A stretch of 64,000 nt of DNA. It comes from Anolis sagrei. Its lineage: Eukaryota > Chordata > Lepidosauria > Squamata > Anolidae. Made by a program: the position numbers and the translations under genes. Below the pieces are notes generated by a model, which saw only the letters and a list, made by a program, of their open reading frames with translations, searched no databases and had not been told where the DNA came from. The stretch lies in the NCBI RefSeq assembly GCF_037176765.1, contig NC_090024.1:165150778-165214777 (forward strand), read 5' to 3'. Positions 57,286-64,000 of this stretch are shown here, piece after piece; the first letter of the stretch is position 1; every line of letters begins with the position of its first letter.

Positions 57286-59088
57286 CTTTGCAGAAACAGA
57301 CAAATAAACACATTTGACTATACATCAACTAACTCCATGGTTTTAGATCTAGCAAGGAAAGTAAAATATAGAAAATCTTTCCACACTTATATTCTTTTAT
57401 AGGTCTCATGTTTTTATTATGATCATTATGAATAATATGTCACATACACAAAGTGCTTTGAAAACCTTATCTGTCATTTCAACCATCCTGTAAAATAAAG
57501 ATATCATTAATTCGTAACTGATGTACATAGCTTGGAGTCTTCATAGGGATATAGCCCTTTTGTTACTTCAGTAACATCTGTTGATTGTAGTATGGAGAAA
57601 TGAAAGACAACTACACAACTTTACATTGTTTGATGGTTTAAAAAATCCAACATTCCATCATCATGGACAGGCTCAAATAACACACGAATGGCAATTTCAT
57701 GATTTCTTTGTCTAACTTTTAAAAACAAAAGATAGCCACGGGAGCCTGGAATGGGAGTGAAAGCCCAATTTGGGGGGGGGGGGGGAGAAGACTACTGGTG
57801 ATTGGTATTTGGTCAAAATTGCTCCTTCAAGACTGGATAAGATCTGCAATAAAAATGCAAGAGGAAAAAGACAAGAAAATTTGCCTTTCCCACATATTTC
57901 TCTACTTTCAGTTTTTGATTTCCATGGCTGTTTTTTTTAAAGGAAAAGGGAGGAACACCAAGAGGAAGAATAATAGACTTTGCATAATGCATGGTTGGCC
58001 TTTAGCAATGAAATGTTCTTGCATAAATTCTTTGCTGCAGCCTATTCACTGGATCTCTGATAGCACCAAGGCCTTTTATGTGTATATGACGAACATAAAT
58101 TCTGGCTTTAGTCGTACGAACTGTCCTTCAAACGGTACTGTGAATATTGTATGAGGAACATTAATAAAAAAGAACAGACATTGAAAGGTACATTGTTATA
58201 AAGTAATGTCACATGTACATAGTTCAAAACTCTAAAGAAAATATAAAACATAAGGAAGCCCAACCATCCAAATGTGTTTAGATGATCCTATGTATTTATC
58301 AAGACAACAGCATCCCATACAATAAATTGTCATCTCTAGAAATAATTGGGGAGAAACTATTTTAAGAAATCAGGTTTTATAACCTTAATATTTTATTATT
58401 TTCCATGGGTATGTTTTTATTGTTTCTTGCTCAAATGATAAAATCTGAAAGTGGATGATGGATGGTGATGATCAAGTCAATAGCAGCCTCAAGTGAATGT
58501 GAATGACACAAGTCTAGATTGTATAAGCTACAGTACCTGCATATGACCAGATGAGTTTTACAGCTTAAAATCAAGTCTCTGATCAATAGAACAAAAAAAA
58601 AAATAGTTTTGATTGAGTGCAAGGAAAAACAAACAAACAAAACAAAACAATGGTAATGCCAGCACTTTTCAAGAGGATTAACTACATTGTGAATGTTTTT
58701 TCAGATTCTTAAATTCTTATGAGCTGCCATAAATACAATTTTTACACCCATTTTGACTTACAAATTAGTAACACAGTACAGAGGGCTCCTGCTGCTAAAG
58801 CCTACATCAAAAATCATAGCATAGATCTTCTGGCCAGGCAGTACCAGGGAACGCATTCATATCTAAGGCTAAAACTCCAGAGATGAACAAAGTAGAAAAC
58901 CAGAACCTTTACACCTACAGAAAATGTAGTTACTGCTACTATTTGAGATCATGAAATAAATCTGCAATAAATGGGAATCAACTTTTCAGAAGGAATTATA
59001 CCATCATTTTCTCCTTATCTTAAACCCTTCTTAACAGTGCGTATTAGCCATAATGTTTTATAGATGTGATACATATGATAAATACAGG

Positions 59089-59535
59089 GGCTGCAGTCGG
59101 TGCAATGAGTTAAACCCTTGTGCTGCTGAACTGTTGATGGGAAGGATGGCAGTTTTCAGGTCAGGTTATGCCCCAATTAAGCCCTAGCTCCTGCCAGTCT
59201 AGCAGTTTGAAAACATGCAAATATGGGTAGATCAAAAGCTACCACTTTGGTGGGAAGGTAATAAAGGCACCCATGCAGCCACGCCAGCAATGCAACCAGA
59301 AGGTTTGGAAATGGAAAAAGAGCAGCTCCCTGTGGCCAGAATTGTGCACCACCTCCAGGAGCCAGGGATGGAAGGGGAAGCCTTTAACTTCTGTTCTGTG
59401 TATTTGTGTCTCTTGTTATTTCACTGTATTAAAGCCACTGAATGTTTGCCTATCTGTGTATGTTGTAATCCTCTCTGAGGCCCCTTGGGGAGATAGAGCA
59501 GAAAATAAATAGTGTATTATTATTATTATTATTAA
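59089..59535 (+). mobile_element. Sauria-type SINE with (ATT)n tail
   Basis: It has gctgcagtcggtgcaatgag, cagtctagcagtttgaaaac, catgcaaatatgggtagatc, the tail tgtaatcctctctgaggccc and then ataaatagtgtattatt. Same family as 18026. Confidence 0.75.
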
Positions 59536-60309
59536 ATATGATTTTCAGCATGGTGAATAAAATGTCCCATAGGTCTAAGAAATAAAATATCAAACTTAGC
59601 TTATGCTAACCACTAGTATCCTGGGAGGAGGAGGGGGGGGGGGGTATAAAATGCATGAATAACATACTTCCCATTTAGTGGGCTCATAATTTAAGGCCTA
59701 ACAAATAAATATTAAAAATTGAAAATAAAGGCATATTTCTAGAAGGTGGTTTTTGGATGTTATCTCATCCATCACTGATAAATTGGAGCAGGTCAAATCC
59801 TCCTGTGTAGCTAAAAATGTTTCCTCAGCAAGATCTGTGGATTACTGAAGAAAAATCAAATAGTATGGACATATAAAATGGTTAAGCATGATGGAGGTGG
59901 TGTTTTATGATGATCTTTTATATTTTGAACAAAACAGCAGAAAGCTTATCAATAGAAAGCTTATCAATAGAAACAATGATTTAAAATGGCAAAGATCTTA
60001 GTTTGTTTGCTTATATATATTTAAAGGACATATAAAACATATAAAACAGATAACATCCAGTGTAACAAGGAAGTGATGCTGAAGATGCAAGCTTGCATCC
60101 CCAGTAAGAGCCCTAATTTTTGTCCCCCTCTCATCACACAACTAATGTATACTACTACTGAAATAGTAGAAAAGAGATATTTTCCAACAGCTTATTCTGA
60201 GTTGTTGCTATTACTATTATTACTATTATGTTTACTTATATTCCACTTTTTCTCTCGAATGCAGAGACTCAAAGTGGCTAACAATAAAGCCAATGCAATA
60301 CAATTTAAA

Positions 60310-60985
60310 ACCATAATAATAATAATAATAATAATAATAACTTCTTTATTTTTATACCCTGCCAAAACAATTACTAAAATTAAAATATAATTAAATGTTA
60401 ATGTTAAAAAACAAATAGTAAAATCCTTAAAACTAATTTAAAACATATTCAGAGCTAAAATCACAGCACCCCTGACTTGATCTTGAAAACCTCTTCCTTT
60501 AAAAACCTGCCTGAATAAAAAGGATTTGGCTTGCTGTTGGACATCAGGACATCAGAAGTTGGGCAGAGAGTTCCAGAGTTGACAGACAGTCACTAAAAAG
60601 GCTCACTCTCTTGTTCCCACACACCAAGCTTTTTTTTAAAAAAATAATCTTTATTTGATTTAAGATAAAAGTACATGATTATGCTAAAATATCAGATAGA
60701 TTTTGATAGACAGTACAGATGTAGGTTAGTTAAAGATAGAAGTATAGAATAGCGAGAAGGTTTGGACAGAGTGGAACAGGGGTACGTGATGAACAGTAAA
60801 GAATAGTAAAAGTGATAATTAGTAGTGAGTAAAGAGCTATGTAGATAGATAGATAGATTTAGAAGCATATAGATGAAAGTATAGAGAGCTTGAGATGGAA
60901 GTGGGACCAAGAGAAAGACCTTTCCTGAAGATCTCAGGATCCAGGCAGGCTTGTACAGGGAGATGCGATCAGCCAAACAGTAACT
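60310..60985 (-). mobile_element. L2-like LINE 3' end, reverse, interrupted by another insertion
   Basis: On the minus strand, LADRISLYKPAWILRSSGKV (60985-60895) matches the plus-strand L2 at 56824, and the same element resumes at about 60635 with a tail ending in (att)n near 60310. The piece between, about 60640-60895, is foreign (see next entry). Confidence 0.65.
60640..60895 (-). mobile_element. Inserted retroposon 3' end (possibly L1) with poly(A) signal and A tail
   Basis: On the minus strand it ends with caaataaagattattt and an A/T tract, the form of a retroposed 3' end. It sits inside the L2 copy. The run tagatagatagatagat near 60842 is part of it. The L1 label is a guess. Confidence 0.45.
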
Positions 60986-62559
60986 GCTTTAATATTCCCA
61001 AACACCTATTAGAGTGAATGATTGAAGTTCTCAAATAAAATGAATGTAATATATAGCTTTCATCTCAATGAACCAAATACAATAAATATTTCCATTTTCT
61101 CTGGCATGGATAATGGGTGGTTCTATATAGTTCAATAATGTGGGCCAGAACCGAGGTCCAAAACACCCTGCGCAACCTAGTGCCCAGCTATGCCAAAGCT
61201 GGTTTGGTTAACTAGGCAGGGCTTAACTGTCACCCCTCTTTCCTGTATGTTACTGCTAGCTATAGCAGTGACAACAGGACTTTCCTGATTCTGGGAGGTA
61301 CCCCTTCCTCCTTCTGCATCTAGTGACTGCAAAAGGAGGCTGGGGGCCGGGGGGGGGGGGGGAGTCCATCTTTCCCTTCTTTCAGTCACTGCTGTGAGTC
61401 ACAAGACATGCAAAAATGAAGAGGGACCTCCAAGCATCAGGTTAGTCACATTGTTGCTGCTGTAACTTGAAGTGAAACACAGGGAGGGGGAGGGAAAGGA
61501 CAAGCATCCCATATCCACAGGCCACCGGAGCCTGAGGAGCCTGTCTGTCAGAACAATGCCTGTACAATCACCCAGAGTGTTTAAGATGATTATACATTTT
61601 AAGCAATATTGTAACTCACCACAAGGAGAGGCAGATAAGAACTAAAATTATTATTGTTGTTGCCATTATTGTTATTATTACAATTATTTTCCTATGGGTA
61701 TCCAGACTGCCATAACTTGGGAGAAAGTCCAAATCCTGTTGAAGGGTTCAGGCTTTCTTCTGCATTATTTTAGCCCCAAGCTACAGTTGCAATAAAAGGC
61801 TTTTCCCTGGGTTAATCTGGACCAGCCTGTGTGCATTTTATGGCCACTTGTGGGCTGATCCAACCTGAATGGTCAGTATAGATGGGAGCAATCCTACCTG
61901 AATAGGTATTATGGTATATTTAAGTAGGATAAAATGCTAATGCTCCATCCTGCCTCTGTTTCAAACAAAAATCTGCAACTTTCTATGAAATTAGTATATT
62001 ACTACCCTCCAAAAAACCCTCTTTGTGTAGAATGTTATGAAATTCTTTTAAGATGTATTCATTTATGAAGAATGGCACAGAGCAAATTATTTCACATCAT
62101 CCAGCACATAACTTCAACAAAAACTACAATAAAATCACCAAAGCTCCACAAAATCACAAATGTGTCCAGTTTTTAAAACACAACCTGCCCACAAGAACAA
62201 AACAATGAAATAGTAAGAACAGACAAATAAAGGTTTAACTAATGCCAGAGAGTACAACAATACCCGAGAACGCTCCTGATATGTGATGGAATTTGAAAGT
62301 TTTGGTTGTAATATAGAAGGACCGAAAGTGGGTTCCCAATCCAAATGCCAGATAAATAAACTGCACCAAACCAGCTGGCGACTGCTGAGATCAGATCATC
62401 ATGTGGCCCATAGATGAGCAACTTCATTCTCCTGCTACTACCTGGATTATAAGTGGAGAAATCTTAACTTTTCTGGTATTAATCTATTTACTCTGAAGAA
62501 TATTTTTTGCAAAGTGATTAATATCATAACAACAAGATTCATCTACTCTGGGATATTTA

Positions 62560-62670
62560 GAAACAAAGTCCCATGGGCCATATGCAGAACATTTATCCAG
62601 CCCCTGCCCTAAACGTTACTTAGGGTCACCTTAAGTCTGAAATGATTTGAAGGCACACAACAACAGCAAT
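62560..62670 (+). mobile_element. tRNA-type SINE tail
   Basis: It has tagggtcaccttaagtctga and ttgaaggcacacaacaaca, the 3' part of the SINE family seen at 4540 and 7905. Confidence 0.6.
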
Positions 62671-64000
62671 CCTAATTAACGTGATTATCTCATCAGCCAG
62701 AAGCAAGCCCACATTTCCCATGTTGGTTAACATTGTTTTTCATTTTAAATATTTCATTGTTTTTTATGGGGGGGGGGGGGGGGGGTTGCACTATAAATAA
62801 GATATGTGCAGTGTGCATAGGCATTTGTTATTTTTTTTCCAAATTATAGTCCAGCCCCCAAACAGTCTGAGGGACAGTGAACTAGCCCAATGCTTAAAAA
62901 GTTTGAGGGCCCTGATTTACTCTGTTCAGTTGTTTTCAACATGAACATAATGCCTATAGCCTCTCCCAGTGACCGAATATGAATGTTAAATAGTATGGAA
63001 GACAAGCCAGAATAAATGACATCGTTTAAAACAATTCTCAAAGCTTAGAATATCTGCTGCCATTACTTTTTTTCATCCTCCTTCTCAAGCACCAATAAAA
63101 CCATGACAGGTACAATTTATAATGCTCCCAAGGCTACAAAACAACCTAGGAAATTAACTCAATTGCATTCTCATTTACTATACTTCAGAGGGAAAATACT
63201 TTACTGTAAGCATGGCAACTACAATTCCAAAAGTGAAATTGATCCAGATAACCAATTTCATCTCCAAGCATCTGCAGCTGAACAGTCAGATCACCATGGC
63301 CTCCAGGTATAACTACAATACCCATCTATGGTACTGTGTATAACTTATTGGTTCATAATGTTAAAAAACTAGAACTACTAGTCTGTGACAACTGATTAGA
63401 CGCCCATGGATAATGAATAGACAAAACTGAGATAATTCAAATAAATGTAACATTATCTTGGTGGCCAACATAACGCACAACGTAACAGCAAAGTTGAAAG
63501 AGATACAAACAATTGTAATTTATAAGTCCAGGCAATTGTCTCATTTCAACATTTGTGTGAGCTCTCCTAACTCAGATGACAAGAAAGTGAGTTATGTATC
63601 ATCAGCATACTCATGGTATCTCATTCCACACATCCTGATCATTTCATTCAGTAGCTTGATGTACATATCCAAACGTATGAGGAGTAAGAAAGAATTTTGC
63701 ATAAGTTCTATGAAGTTGGACAACTTTTGCATCCCCCCCCCCCCATGATGTATCTGAACCCAACACATAGCAGAAAAATCACAATTTCACCATGCCCTCC
63801 CACCTCCATGTGCAAAACTGGTTCAGGCAGATAGTAGCCAAAGCCACTGAGAAACCAAGAAGGTTGTTTTTTTTAAAAAAAAAAATCACTCTCTTATCTC
63901 TTTTCCAACAGAACAAAAAATGTATAGTTAAGGACAGGGGTGAGACAACAGGGCGTGATAGAAATATACCCCTAGGAAGGAAAATTTACTCCTGAAAGAG

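Larger units (their letters stand above)
47651..64000. other. SGIP1 intron (5' side), no coding exon found
   Basis: I looked on the minus strand for the next upstream exon (expected to encode something like LVWFDRGKFYLTFEG) and did not find it, so it probably lies beyond 64000. The stretch holds SINEs, LINE ends, MITEs and several poly-G runs (49433, 57772, 59632, 61350, 62769). Long parts, for example 52430-53700 and 57300-59080, show nothing recognisable. Confidence 0.55.

Noticed and set aside
61177-61389. Proline-rich minus-strand frame, possible SGIP1 proline-rich exon
   Set aside because: The prolines come from a poly-G run; flanking residues do not match SGIP1, and no usable splice sites bound it.

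Overview
The window is vertebrate nuclear DNA and looks like a squamate reptile; an Anolis-type lizard is my best guess. Genes are split by GT-AG introns. The repeats are a lizard mixture: tRNA-derived SINEs including Sauria-type SINEs, L2-, CR1- and R4-like LINE ends, a Penelope-like element with a GIY-YIG endonuclease, many hAT and Tigger-like non-autonomous DNA transposons, and a SPIN-like hAT element. No database search was run; gene names come from comparing conceptual translations with remembered human proteins.

Four genes are present, in the same relative order as on human 1p31.3. (1) DNAI4 (WDR78), + strand, last two coding exons (238-391, 632-682). (2) INSL5, + strand, complete in two coding exons (7210-7387, 9063-9256), 123 residues. 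(3) DYNLT5 (TCTEX1D1), - strand, complete in four coding exons between 17907 and 12487, 177 residues, with a probable untranslated first exon in a CpG-rich block near 21.5-21.74 kb. (4) SGIP1, - strand, last seven coding exons between 47650 and 37257, covering nearly all of the C-terminal mu-homology domain; the 5' part lies beyond the window. Exon phases agree at every internal junction.

Layout: 0.7-7.1 kb is repeat-bearing intergenic DNA; 9.3-12.5 kb separates INSL5 from the DYNLT5 3' end; 15.2-17.4 kb (LINE debris) is DYNLT5 intron; 17.9-21.6 kb is the first DYNLT5 intron, full of rearranged R4 and Tigger pieces; 21.75-37.2 kb is intergenic (SPIN-like hAT, Penelope piece, a near-identical 390-base direct duplication, other transposons) running into the SGIP1 3' UTR; 47.7-64 kb is an SGIP1 intron in which I found no further coding exon.

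The genes do not form a pathway. DNAI4 and DYNLT5 are dynein-related (DNAI4 axonemal), INSL5 is a secreted gut hormone, and SGIP1 is an endocytic adaptor. The most notable observations are a 168-base near-perfect hairpin in the last SGIP1 intron, an INSL5 B chain that is strikingly relaxin-3-like, and several local duplications. I did not find a gene system of an unknown kind.
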